Assembly: GCA_021849045.1 (NCBI GenBank)
Contig: JAJZTK010000009.1
Location: forward strand, 1-53,382
Source: Deltaproteobacteria bacterium
GTDB lineage: Bacteria; Desulfobacterota; Desulfuromonadia; Geobacterales; DSM-12255
Reading direction: 5' to 3'
DNA: 53,382 bases
The notes below the pieces were generated by a model. It saw nothing but the letters and a program-made list of their open reading frames with translations. It had not been told where the DNA came from and did not search any database. Positions 34,124 to 42,979 of the stretch are shown one piece after another. Each line of letters begins with the position of its first letter. Position 1 is the stretch's first letter. The translations under genes and the position numbers were made by a program.

Positions 34124-35299
34124 ATGAACGAACTCTTTGTGGTGGAAGCATTACGGACCCCGTTTGGCTCGTTCGGCGGCATATTCGCCGACATCGATGC
34201 CCCGCAGCTTGCCGCAACGGTAATGCGCGGTCTCCTGCAAAAGACCGGATTGCCCGCCGACCAGGTGAACGAGGTGATCGTCGGCCAGGTCCTCTCCGGC
34301 GGCTGCGGCCAGGCCCCTGCCCGACAGGCGATGCGGGCTGCCGGCATTCCCGACTCTGCCCATGCCCTGACCATCAACAAGGTCTGCGGCAGCGGCCTCA
34401 AGGCGATCATGCTCGGTGCCGACAGCATAAGGCTCGGCGAGTCGAGCGTGGTCATCGCCGGCGGCATGGAGAACATGTCCCTCGCCCCCTATATCCTGCC
34501 AAAGGCCCGGACCGGTTACCGGATGGGGCACGGCCAGATGCTGGACCTGCTGATCTACGACGGCCTGCAGGACCCTTACAGCGGCCGCCACATGGGAGAG
34601 ATCGGCGAAGCGAGCGTAGAACGGGGCGGGCTGCCCCGCGAGGAGCAGGACGCATTTGCCATCCGCTCCTATGAACTGGCGCGGGCCGCGGTGCAAAACG
34701 GCGTCTTTGCCGACGAGATCGTCCCGGTGGTGAAGAAGGGGAAAAAGGGGGAAGAAACCCTGACCATGGACGAGGAACCGCTCAAGGGGGATACAACCAA
34801 GCTGCCACAACTGAAGGCGGCCTTCAGGAAAGACGGCACCATCACCGCCGGCAACGCCTCCAGCATCAACGACGGTGCTGCCCTGGCCCTGTTGACCGAC
34901 ACCAACGGACTGAAGAAGCACAACCTCACCCCCAAGGCGCGCATTGTGGCCACGGCCACGGAAAGCCGCCATCCCGACAACTTCCCCGAGGCCCCCATCG
35001 GCGCCATCGAAAAGGTCTGCGCCAGGGCAGGGCTGAAGCCGGCCGACATCGACCTGTTCGAGATCAACGAGGCGTTCGCCTCTGTGGCACTGCTGGCGAT
35101 CAAGGGGCTCGGCCTGCCGCTGGACAAGGTCAACGTAAACGGTGGCGCCTGTGCCATCGGCCACCCCATCGGCGCCAGCGGCGGCCGGCTGGCGGCCACG
35201 GTCATCCGCGAACTGCACAAGAGGAAACAGCGCTACGGTCTGGCCACGCTCTGCATCGGCGGTGGCGAGGCGGTGGCGGTGATCTTCGAGAGGGTGTGA
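34124..35299 (+). CDS. Acetyl-CoA acetyltransferase (thiolase)
   Basis: Cleaves acetoacetyl-CoA to two acetyl-CoA (or the reverse). The 391-residue protein shows the nucleophilic cysteine in NKVCGSGLKA (near residue 88), NASSIND, the catalytic histidine in GGACAIGHPIGASG and the second cysteine in LCIGGGEAVA. GGAGGA precedes the ATG. It opens the beta-oxidation operon with hbd, crotonase and acyl-CoA dehydrogenase, which makes an oxidative role in C4 metabolism likely. Confidence 0.95.
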   Translation: MNELFVVEALRTPFGSFGGIFADIDAPQLAATVMRGLLQKTGLPADQVNEVIVGQVLSGGCGQAPARQAMRAAGIPDSAHALTINKVCGSGLKAIMLGADSIRLGESSVVIAGGMENMSLAPYILPKARTGYRMGHGQMLDLLIYDGLQDPYSGRHMGEIGEASVERGGLPREEQDAFAIRSYELARAAVQNGVFADEIVPVVKKGKKGEETLTMDEEPLKGDTTKLPQLKAAFRKDGTITAGNASSINDGAALALLTDTNGLKKHNLTPKARIVATATESRHPDNFPEAPIGAIEKVCARAGLKPADIDLFEINEAFASVALLAIKGLGLPLDKVNVNGGACAIGHPIGASGGRLAATVIRELHKRKQRYGLATLCIGGGEAVAVIFERV

Positions 35300-35314
35300 T
35301 ATTCGTCGGGACAT

Positions 35315-35394
35315 AACTCCCCCCTGCCCCCTCTTAACTAAGAGGGGGAGAATCACGTTCCTCCCCTTAACATAAGGGGAGGACAGGAGGGGTT
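35315..35394. repeat. Two-hairpin C/G-run element in the hbd leader
   Basis: The 80-bp element opens with AACTCCCCCCTG and closes with CAGGAGGGGTT. It holds two inner hairpins, CCCCCTCTTA/TAAGAGGGGG and CTCCCCTTA/TAAGGGGAG. The ribosome-binding site of hbd follows 15 bases later. The C-run/G-run style recalls the core of the element at 16422-16611. Confidence 0.65.
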
Positions 35395-35420
35395 ACAGCA
35401 CTTTCAGGAGGAGGAAACAG

Positions 35421-36266
<846 letters not shown>

Positions 36267-36277
36267 TTTCGGATTCT

Positions 36278-36348
36278 GTAGGGGCGGCCCCGTGTGGCCG
36301 CCCTGTTTTAGGCATAAAAGGCTGGCAACCACATGGGGTTGCCCCTAC
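36278..36348. repeat. GTAGGGGC...GCCCCTAC element, copy 2
   Basis: The 71-bp element runs from GTAGGGGCGGCCCCGTG to GGGGTTGCCCCTAC. It fills the gap between hbd and the crotonase gene. The bases directly after its right end, AGGGGG, serve as the crotonase ribosome-binding site. Confidence 0.8.
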
Positions 36349-36360
36349 AGGGGGAATTAT

Positions 36361-37143
36361 ATGGACTACAAAAACCTGCTCATCAATAACGTTGCCGGAG
36401 TCGCCACCCTGACGGTCAACCGGCCTGAGAGCCTGAACGCCCTTAACAGCGAACTCCTGGGGGAGCTGGCCTGCGCCCTGTACGAGCTTGAATACGACCC
36501 GGCCGTCAAGGTGGTGGTGCTGACCGGCGCCGGTGAAAAGGCCTTCGTGGCCGGGGCCGACATCAAGGAGATGTCCGTCATGTCCTCCTATGAGGGGCAC
36601 CGGTTCGCAATCAAGGGACAGCATGTCATGATGGCCATGGAGAAGATGAAGAAGCCGGTCATTGGCGCAGTCAACGGCTTTGCCCTGGGTGGCGGCCTGG
36701 AACTGGCGCTCGGGTGCGATTTCATCTATGCCTCCACCAGGGCCAAGCTCGGCTTCCCGGAAGTGACGCTGGGAATCACGCCCGGCTTCGGCGGCACCCA
36801 GAACCTGGCGCGGCTGATCGGCAAGAGCAGGGCCAACGAGCTGATCTTCACCGGCAGGATGATCACGGCGGACAAGGCCCTGGCATGGGGGATCGTCAAC
36901 GAACTGTTCCCCCCGGAAGAGCTGCTGGCCAAGACACAGGAGACGGCCGCCGCCATTGCCGGCGCAGGGCCGCTCGGCGTGTCCTACGCCAAGGACGCCA
37001 TTGCCAACGGTCTGAACATGACCAAGGAGGACGGCTTCCGCTACGAGGCCTCCCTGTTCGGGGTCCTGTTCTCCACCGAGGACCAGAAGGAAGGGATGGG
37101 GGCGTTTGTGGAGAAGCGGAAGGCGGCGTTCAAGGGAATATAG
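36361..37143 (+). CDS. Enoyl-CoA hydratase (crotonase)
   Basis: Hydrates crotonyl-CoA to 3-hydroxybutyryl-CoA. The 260-residue protein has the oxyanion-hole segment AFVAGADIKEM, the first active-site glutamate in GGGLELALGCDF and the second in FPEVTLGITPGFGGTQ. ATG at 36361 is used; the frame runs far upstream through the repeat into hbd with no signal. The AGGGGG before it lies at the border of the palindromic element. It is the third step gene in the operon and has the usual family length. Confidence 0.94.
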   Translation: MDYKNLLINNVAGVATLTVNRPESLNALNSELLGELACALYELEYDPAVKVVVLTGAGEKAFVAGADIKEMSVMSSYEGHRFAIKGQHVMMAMEKMKKPVIGAVNGFALGGGLELALGCDFIYASTRAKLGFPEVTLGITPGFGGTQNLARLIGKSRANELIFTGRMITADKALAWGIVNELFPPEELLAKTQETAAAIAGAGPLGVSYAKDAIANGLNMTKEDGFRYEASLFGVLFSTEDQKEGMGAFVEKRKAAFKGI

Positions 37144-37147
37144 GAAT

Positions 37148-37217
37148 GTAGGGGCGCTGCTTGCCGCGCCCCTGTCCAACATGCGTAAAAAGCGGGCGCA
37201 GCAAGCAGCGCCCCTAC
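37148..37217. repeat. GTAGGGGC...GCCCCTAC element, copy 3
   Basis: The 70-bp element has strong arms, GTAGGGGCGCTGCTTGC and GCAAGCAGCGCCCCTAC, a perfect 17-bp pair. It lies between the crotonase and acyl-CoA dehydrogenase genes. It is the most symmetrical copy in the window. Confidence 0.85.
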
Positions 37218-37238
37218 AAAAATAGCGGAGGATACAGA

Positions 37239-38378
37239 ATGAATTTCGAACTGAGCCAGGACCACAGGGTATTGCAGGACAGCGTCAGGGATTTTGTCAA
37301 CAAGGAGATCAAGCCGCTTGCCATGAAGATCGACGAGGACCATATGATCCCGGACGCCCTGGTAAGGAAGATGGGGGAGATGGGGTTCCTCGGCAGCTAT
37401 CTTCCCGAAGAGTACGGCGGGGCCGGCATGGATATGCTCTCCTACGCCATCGTCGTTGAAGAGGTCTCCAAGGCCTGCGGCTCCAGCGGCGTCCTGATCT
37501 CGGCCCACACCTCTCTTGCCTGCGGTCCGATCTACACCTTCGGCACCGAAGAACAGAAGAAGAAGTGGCTGCCGGCCCTGAACCGCGGCGACATCATCGG
37601 CTCCTTCCTCCTCACCGAGCCGGACGCGGGAAGCGATGCCGGCGCCATCGCCACCACCTACAAGCGGGATGGCGACGAATTCGTCGTCAACGGCTCCAAG
37701 ATCTTCATCACCAACGGCGGCTACCGGGGAACCGGCGTCCTGTTCGCCACCTCCGACAAAAGCCTCAAGCACAAGGGAGTGTCTGCCTTCATCATCGACC
37801 TCCGCTCCCACGGCGTCGAGATCCTGAAGAACGAGAACAAAATGGGGATCAGGGGGAGCTACACCACCGCCTTTGCCCTGGACAATGTCCGGATTCCGGC
37901 GGAGAACCTCCTCGGCCAAGAGGGACAGGGGTTCAAGATTGCCATGGACACCCTGAACGGCGGCCGGATCGGCATCGCCTCCCAGGCGCTGGGGATCGCC
38001 GAAGGGGCCTTCGAGCGGGCACTGGCTTACTCCAAGGAGCGTAAGCAGTTCGGCGCCCCGATCTGCGACCTGCAGGCGATCCAGTTCAAGCTGGCCGACA
38101 TGTATGCCCGGATCGAGACCAGCAAGCTAATGACCTACAAGGCGGCCTGCCTGAAAGACAGCAAGAAGAACTACACCATGGAATCGGCCATGTGCAAGAT
38201 GCTCGCCTCGGAGGCGGCTACCTACGTCACCCATCAGGCGATCCAGATCCACGGCGGCTATGGATTCATCTGCGATTACGAGGTGGAACGGATGTACCGC
38301 GACGCCAAGATCACCGAGATCTACGAAGGGACCAACGAAGTGCAGCGGGTTGTCATCTCCAAGCTGCTGCTGTCGTAG
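37239..38378 (+). CDS. Butyryl-CoA-type acyl-CoA dehydrogenase
   Basis: FAD enzyme that oxidises a short acyl-CoA to the 2-enoyl-CoA and passes electrons to ETF. The 379-residue protein shows the two family signatures, FLLTEPDAGSDAG and QIHGGYGFICDYEVERMYRDA, and the catalytic-base glutamate in EIYEGTNEVQR. AGCGGAGGATACAGA precedes the ATG at 37239. No etfAB genes lie in the window, so ETF must come from elsewhere. The next gene encodes the likely ETF acceptor in the membrane. Confidence 0.94.
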   Translation: MNFELSQDHRVLQDSVRDFVNKEIKPLAMKIDEDHMIPDALVRKMGEMGFLGSYLPEEYGGAGMDMLSYAIVVEEVSKACGSSGVLISAHTSLACGPIYTFGTEEQKKKWLPALNRGDIIGSFLLTEPDAGSDAGAIATTYKRDGDEFVVNGSKIFITNGGYRGTGVLFATSDKSLKHKGVSAFIIDLRSHGVEILKNENKMGIRGSYTTAFALDNVRIPAENLLGQEGQGFKIAMDTLNGGRIGIASQALGIAEGAFERALAYSKERKQFGAPICDLQAIQFKLADMYARIETSKLMTYKAACLKDSKKNYTMESAMCKMLASEAATYVTHQAIQIHGGYGFICDYEVERMYRDAKITEIYEGTNEVQRVVISKLLLS

Positions 38379-38392
38379 GAACCCAACCTAAT

Positions 38393-38467
38393 GTAGGGGC
38401 ACCCCCCTGTGGGTGCCCTTCTCCTGTGGTGCCCCTGATTTGGGCAGGCACGGGGGCCTGCCCCTAC
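38393..38467. repeat. GTAGGGGC...GCCCCTAC element, copy 4
   Basis: The 75-bp element runs from GTAGGGGCACCCCCC to GGGGGCCTGCCCCTAC and fills most of the gap before the FeS oxidoreductase gene. The GAGGA just past its right end is that gene's ribosome-binding site, as with copy 2. Confidence 0.8.
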
Positions 38468-38480
38468 GAGGAACCGAACC

Positions 38481-40472
38481 ATGGAATCAACCCGCGAGAT
38501 CTACTGGAACGTCGGCCACGGCGTGGTCATCCCCATGTACATCCTGAGCTTTGTGGCCGTGGCACTCCTGGCATGGGGGTTCTGGAAGCGCCTCCCCATG
38601 TACCGCCTGGGCAAGCCGCTCGACCGGTTCGACCGGTACGAGGAGCGGGTGAAGATGCTCATCGCCGACGTCTTCAGCCAGGAAAAGATCCAACGGGTCA
38701 AGGATGGCGGCATCCCCCATGCCATCTTCTTCTGGGGGTTCCTCACCCTGTTCGTCGGGACACTCATCGTGATGGCCCAGGCGGATTTCTTCACCCCGCT
38801 GATGCAGGTGAACATCCTGTCCGGCCCGTTCTACGAGGCATTCTCCCTGGTGCTGGACATCGCCGGCATCGTGGCGATCCTGATGCTGGCCGGCCTTCTC
38901 ATCCGCCGTTTCATCATCCGGCCGCCGGGACTGGAGACCATCGACCAGGACTACATCATCCACCTGCTTCTGTTCGCCATCCTGATCACCGGCTTTCTGA
39001 TCGAAGGGGCGCGGATGGCCGTGACCGAACTGCAGCAGAACCCCCGCCTGGCGCAGTTCTCCCCTGGCGGCTTACTCGTGGCCCAGCTCTTCACGGGCTT
39101 CACCCCGGACTCCGTCAGGACAATGCACAAGATCCTCTGGTGGTTCCACTTCTTCCTGGTGCTCGGCTTCTTCTGGGCCATCCCGTACACCAAGCTGCGC
39201 CACATCTTCACCACCAGTGCCAACTCCTTCTTCGCCCCGTTCGAGACCAAAGGGTTCATCCCCACTATCAACATGGAGGAGGAAGGGGTCGAACAGTTCG
39301 GCGCGGCCAGGGTCACCGACCTCACCTGGAAGGACATCTTCGACGCCGATGCCTGCACCACCTGCAAGCGGTGCCAGGACCGCTGCCCGGCCTGGGCCAC
39401 TGACAAACCGCTCTCCCCCATGAAGGTGGTGCAGCAGGTCGGCGAGGCAGCCCTCGGCGACCCGACGGCCGACCTCTGTGCCACGGTGAGCCAGGATGTC
39501 CTCTGGGCCTGCACCACCTGCCGGGCCTGCCAGGACGTCTGCCCGGCCAACATCGAGCATGTGAACAAGATCCTGGAGATGCGCCGCAACCTCACCCTCA
39601 TGGAGGGCGCCTTCCCCGGCGACGAGGTCCGGACCGCCACCGGCAACACCGAGGTGAACGGCAACCCCTTCGGCCTCGCCTATGCAGGCCGGGGCGACTG
39701 GGCCGAAGGACTCGACGTCACCCTCATGGAGAGCGGCGTCGAGGTGGACATACTCTACTTCGTCGGCTGCTACGCCTCCTTTGACAAGCGAAACCGGGAG
39801 GTGGCCAGGAACTTCGTCAGGATCTGCTCCAGCGCCGGGATACGGGTCGGCATCCTCGGCAAGGAGGAGAAGTGCTGCGGCGAGCCGGTCAGAAAGCTGG
39901 GAAACGAGTACCTCTACCAGATGATGGCGGCTGAGAACATCGAGCTGATCAAGGGGTATGGCGTGAAAAAGATCGTCACTACCTGCCCCCACTGCTTCAA
40001 CACCCTGGCCCGCGACTACAGGGACCTGGGGCTCGACCTGCCGGTGGAGCACTACACCACCTTCATCCACGCCCTGCTGAAAAAGGGAGCGCTCAACCTC
40101 AAGGCAACCGAGGAACCGTTTGCCTTCACCTATCATGACTCCTGCTATATCGGGCGCTACATGGACATCCTCAATCAGCCGCGGGAGATCCTTGCCCGGG
40201 TCGGCGGCAGACTGACGGAAATGGCCCAATCGGGGTACGACAGCTTCTGCTGCGGCGCCGGCGGCGGCCGGATACTGGCCGAGGAGAAGATAGGCACCAA
40301 GATCAGCGAAACCAGGGTCAGGATGGCCACCGACACCGGGGCCCCGCTCCTGGTCTCCAACTGCCCCTTCTGCCTCACCATGTTCGAGGACGGCATCAAG
40401 ACCGGCGGCGCCGAAGGGACGATCGTCGTCAGGGACCTGGCGGAAATCGTGGCCGAGCGGATTGTATCGTAA
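38481..40472 (+). CDS. Membrane FeS oxidoreductase, probable ETF:menaquinone oxidoreductase
   Basis: The 663-residue protein combines an N-terminal membrane domain of about six helices resembling the nitrate reductase gamma (heme b) subunit (residues about 10-270), a ferredoxin-like domain with two [4Fe-4S] motifs (CTTCKRCQDRCP and CTTCRACQDVCP, near 290-360), and two CCG-type domains (EEKCCGEPVR, CPHCF and FCCGAGGGR, about 420-650). This is the architecture of the HdrD-like membrane proteins proposed to move ETF electrons into the menaquinone pool in butyrate- and benzoate-oxidising anaerobes. It follows the acyl-CoA dehydrogenase, which supports that role; the direct partner is inferred. 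Confidence 0.88.
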   Translation: MESTREIYWNVGHGVVIPMYILSFVAVALLAWGFWKRLPMYRLGKPLDRFDRYEERVKMLIADVFSQEKIQRVKDGGIPHAIFFWGFLTLFVGTLIVMAQADFFTPLMQVNILSGPFYEAFSLVLDIAGIVAILMLAGLLIRRFIIRPPGLETIDQDYIIHLLLFAILITGFLIEGARMAVTELQQNPRLAQFSPGGLLVAQLFTGFTPDSVRTMHKILWWFHFFLVLGFFWAIPYTKLRHIFTTSANSFFAPFETKGFIPTINMEEEGVEQFGAARVTDLTWKDIFDADACTTCKRCQDRCPAWATDKPLSPMKVVQQVGEAALGDPTADLCATVSQDVLWACTTCRACQDVCPANIEHVNKILEMRRNLTLMEGAFPGDEVRTATGNTEVNGNPFGLAYAGRGDWAEGLDVTLMESGVEVDILYFVGCYASFDKRNREVARNFVRICSSAGIRVGILGKEEKCCGEPVRKLGNEYLYQMMAAENIELIKGYGVKKIVTTCPHCFNTLARDYRDLGLDLPVEHYTTFIHALLKKGALNLKATEEPFAFTYHDSCYIGRYMDILNQPREILARVGGRLTEMAQSGYDSFCCGAGGGRILAEEKIGTKISETRVRMATDTGAPLLVSNCPFCLTMFEDGIKTGGAEGTIVVRDLAEIVAERIVS

Positions 40473-40478
40473 GAGAGA

Positions 40479-40641
40479 TTACGTCCCGTAGGGACAGAAT
40501 GCCTGTAGCTCGGCGATTTATCGCCGGGATTCATGAATTATCCAATTGTTTTCGTCACGTACGTGACGGGAGTGGCATATTGCCGAGATAACCGGGGAAT
40601 AAATTCCCCGGCTACAGGCATTCTGTCCCGATGGGACGTAA
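40479..40641. mobile_element. 163-bp palindromic element with 31-bp inverted ends
   Basis: The ends 40479-40509 and 40611-40641 match in 29 of 31 bases as an inverted repeat (TTACGTCCC outermost, CAGAATGCCTGTAGC innermost). Inside are a hairpin CGGCGATTTATCGCCG, a perfect 16-bp palindrome CGTCACGTACGTGACG at its middle and a hairpin CCGGGGAATAAATTCCCCGG. There is no coding capacity. It has the form of a non-autonomous palindromic transposable element. Confidence 0.75.
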
Positions 40642-40680
40642 GCAAGAACATTGCTGGAGCAAGCTCTAAAAGGAGTCTCC

Positions 40681-41502
40681 ATGAACCTTCTTGACGGCAT
40701 AACGATTGTCAACCTCTCGGTCAACCTGCCGGGCCCGGCAGCGGCGCGGCAACTGGCAGAGCTGGGAGCGGCCGTGATCAAAGTGGAATCGCCTGCCGGC
40801 GACCCGATGGTGCTGTACCACGCCGACTGGTACCGGGACATGGCCACGGGCTCGACCATCGTCACCCTCGACCTGAAGGCGGCCGAAGGGCGTGCCCAGC
40901 TGATGGCGCTCCTGGCCGATGCGGACCTCCTCATCACTTCCAGCCGACCGGCGGCCCTGGAGCGGCTGGGACTGGACTGGACAACCCTGCACGAAAAGCT
41001 TCCGCGGCTCTGCCAGGTGGCCGTTGTCGGTTATCCCTCCCCCCGCGAGAACGAGGCCGGCCACGACCTCACCTACCAGGCCACGCTGGGGCTCCTGAAT
41101 CCTCCCCATATGCCGCGTTCCCTGCTGGCCGACATGGCCGGGGCCGAAAAGACGGTCAGTGCCGCCCTGTTGCTGCTGTTGGCCCGTGAACGGGGCCGTG
41201 GCGGCGGCTACGCAGAAGTTGCCCTGTCCGACGCGGCCGCAGCCATGGCCGAACCACTCCGCTTTGGCACCACGGCGCCGGGCGCCATCTTCGGCGGCGG
41301 CATTCCCGAATACAATGTGTACCGGACCATGGACGGCTGGGTTGCCGTGGCAGCCCTGGAACCCCATTTCAAGACGCGGCTGGAAGAGGCCCTGGCAGTT
41401 CGGACCAGGGAGGAATACGGGACGGTATTCCTGCAACGGAGTTCCGCCGACTGGCAGCAATGGGGCCAGGAGGCGGATGTTCCAATCGTGGCAGTCAACT
41501 AG
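40681..41502 (+). CDS. Short CoA-transferase family III (CaiB/BaiF) protein
   Basis: The 273-residue protein starts as family III CoA-transferases and 2-methylacyl-CoA racemases do (LLDGITIVNLSVNLPGPAAARQLAELGAAVIKVESPAGDP), and has a GHDLTYQATLGLL segment that matches the GHD-x-x-Y active-site region of the racemases, with its aspartate. Typical members have 350-400 residues, so the small domain is reduced. Either a shorter subfamily or a truncated gene is possible; the C-terminus ends cleanly at a stop without a sign of frameshift. A racemase role for 2-methyl-branched acyl-CoA would fit the nearby mutase. Confidence 0.75.
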   Translation: MNLLDGITIVNLSVNLPGPAAARQLAELGAAVIKVESPAGDPMVLYHADWYRDMATGSTIVTLDLKAAEGRAQLMALLADADLLITSSRPAALERLGLDWTTLHEKLPRLCQVAVVGYPSPRENEAGHDLTYQATLGLLNPPHMPRSLLADMAGAEKTVSAALLLLLARERGRGGGYAEVALSDAAAAMAEPLRFGTTAPGAIFGGGIPEYNVYRTMDGWVAVAALEPHFKTRLEEALAVRTREEYGTVFLQRSSADWQQWGQEADVPIVAVN

Positions 41503-41514
41503 TTGAAATCTCAA

Positions 41515-41633
41515 GGTTGCTCAAAAATAGTCATATCGTCGCACCCGCAGCAGGCTCCGCGGAGGCGTAGCAGCGCTACGCCGCACAAGGAAGCTTGCGA
41601 GGACGGCGGCGAGATGGCTGTTTTTCAGCAACC
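41515..41633. repeat. Inverted-repeat element with GGTTGCT...AGCAACC ends
   Basis: The 119-bp element has ends GGTTGCTCAAAAATAG and CTGTTTTTCAGCAACC, an imperfect inverted repeat of about 28 bp, and an inner palindrome GGCGTAGCAGCGCTACGCC. It fills the space between the CoA-transferase III and the second acyl-CoA dehydrogenase genes. No open frame of note. Confidence 0.65.
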
Positions 41634-41648
41634 GTCCACGGAGGGAGT

Positions 41649-42806
41649 ATGTTTCTCGATCTGACGGAAGAACAGAAACTGATTCAGGACACCGCCAGGG
41701 AGTTCGCCAAGGCCGAGCTGGAGCCGGTGGCGGCCCAGCTTGACCAGGGGCATGACCGGGCACCGATGCTCGCCAACCTGAAAAAGCTGGCCGAACTGGG
41801 GTTCATGGGGCTGAACGTCCGCGAGGAGTTCGGCGGCACCGAGGCCGGGTCCATCGGCTTCAGCCTGGTCATGACCGAGATCGCCCGGGCCTGTGCCTCC
41901 ACGGCCGTGACCGTGTCGGTCAGCAACATGGTCTGCGAGGTGATACAGGCCATCGGCAACGAAGCGCAGAAAAGGGCGTACATCCCGAAGATCTGCTCCG
42001 GCGAGTATGCCGCCGGCGGCTTTGCCCTGACCGAGACCGGTGCCGGCTCCGACCCGTCCGGCATGGTCACCCGGGCAGTGGACGACGGCGACAGCTTTGT
42101 GCTGAACGGCACCAAGATCTTCATCACCAGTGCCCCCTATGCCGGGGTCTTCGTGGTCTGGGCGGTCACCGACCAGTCGGCTCCCAAAGGAAAGGGGATC
42201 AGCTGCTTCCTGGTGGAGGCGGGCACCAAGGGGCTGGTCATCGGCAAGGAAGAGAAGAAGATGGGGCAGAACGCCTCGGCCACCAACGAGGTCATCTTCG
42301 ACGACTGCCGCATCCCGAAATCGGCACTCATGGGAAAACTGAACGACGGCTTCCGCACCGCCGTGGCGGAACTGGCCGGCGGCCGGATCGGCATCGGGTC
42401 GCTGGGGCTGGGGGTGGGTCTGGCAGCCATGGACCATGCCACCCGCTACACCACGGAGCGGACCCAGTTCGGCCAGAAGATCAGCAACTTCCAGGCGATC
42501 CAGTGGATGGTCGCCGACCATTACACCGAACTTGAGGCGGCCCGCCTGCTGCTGATGAACGCGGCCTTCCGCAAGGACAGCGGCAGGACGTTCGCCAAGG
42601 AGGCCTCCATGGCCAAGATGTACGCCACAGAAGCGGCCAACCGGGCCTGCTACGCCGCCATACAGATGCTCGGCGGCTACGGCTACACCCAGGACTTCCC
42701 GGTGGAGCGCTACGCCCGCGACGCCCGCATCACCGCCATCTACGAGGGGACCAACGAGATCCAGCGGGTGATCATCTCCCGGGAGATCCTGCGGAACTTC
42801 ACCTAG
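41649..42806 (+). CDS. Acyl-CoA dehydrogenase
   Basis: A second FAD acyl-CoA dehydrogenase, 385 residues, with FALTETGAGSDPSG, QMLGGYGYTQDFPVERYARDA and the catalytic-base segment AIYEGTNEIQR. GGAGGGAGTA precedes the ATG. It differs clearly from the one at 37239 (for example FLDLTEEQKLIQDTAREFA at the start), so it is not a recent duplicate and probably acts on another chain or branch type. It lies between two CoA-transferase loci. Confidence 0.92.
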   Translation: MFLDLTEEQKLIQDTAREFAKAELEPVAAQLDQGHDRAPMLANLKKLAELGFMGLNVREEFGGTEAGSIGFSLVMTEIARACASTAVTVSVSNMVCEVIQAIGNEAQKRAYIPKICSGEYAAGGFALTETGAGSDPSGMVTRAVDDGDSFVLNGTKIFITSAPYAGVFVVWAVTDQSAPKGKGISCFLVEAGTKGLVIGKEEKKMGQNASATNEVIFDDCRIPKSALMGKLNDGFRTAVAELAGGRIGIGSLGLGVGLAAMDHATRYTTERTQFGQKISNFQAIQWMVADHYTELEAARLLLMNAAFRKDSGRTFAKEASMAKMYATEAANRACYAAIQMLGGYGYTQDFPVERYARDARITAIYEGTNEIQRVIISREILRNFT

Positions 42807-42828
42807 TACACTGCAACTCATATTTTTC

Positions 42829-42928
42829 GTAGGTTGGGTTAGCGGCCTCATCGCGTAACCCAACAGCCTCGAATGTTGCCAGCTTGGTCATGTTGGGTTA
42901 CGGCATACACCCGCCTAACCCAACCTAC
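42829..42928. repeat. Palindromic intergenic element, GTAGGTTGGGTTA type, copy 2
   Basis: A 100-bp copy with the same ends as 1981-2063 (GTAGGTTGGGTTA and TAACCCAACCTAC) and again two inner TAACCCAAC/GTTGGGTTA arms, but with different loop sequence. It lies between the acyl-CoA dehydrogenase and the CoA-transferase genes. Confidence 0.85.
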
Positions 42929-42979
42929 AAAATCAGCACTGGAAAAAAGTAATACAAATCTGCTTGCAAGGAGGCACGC

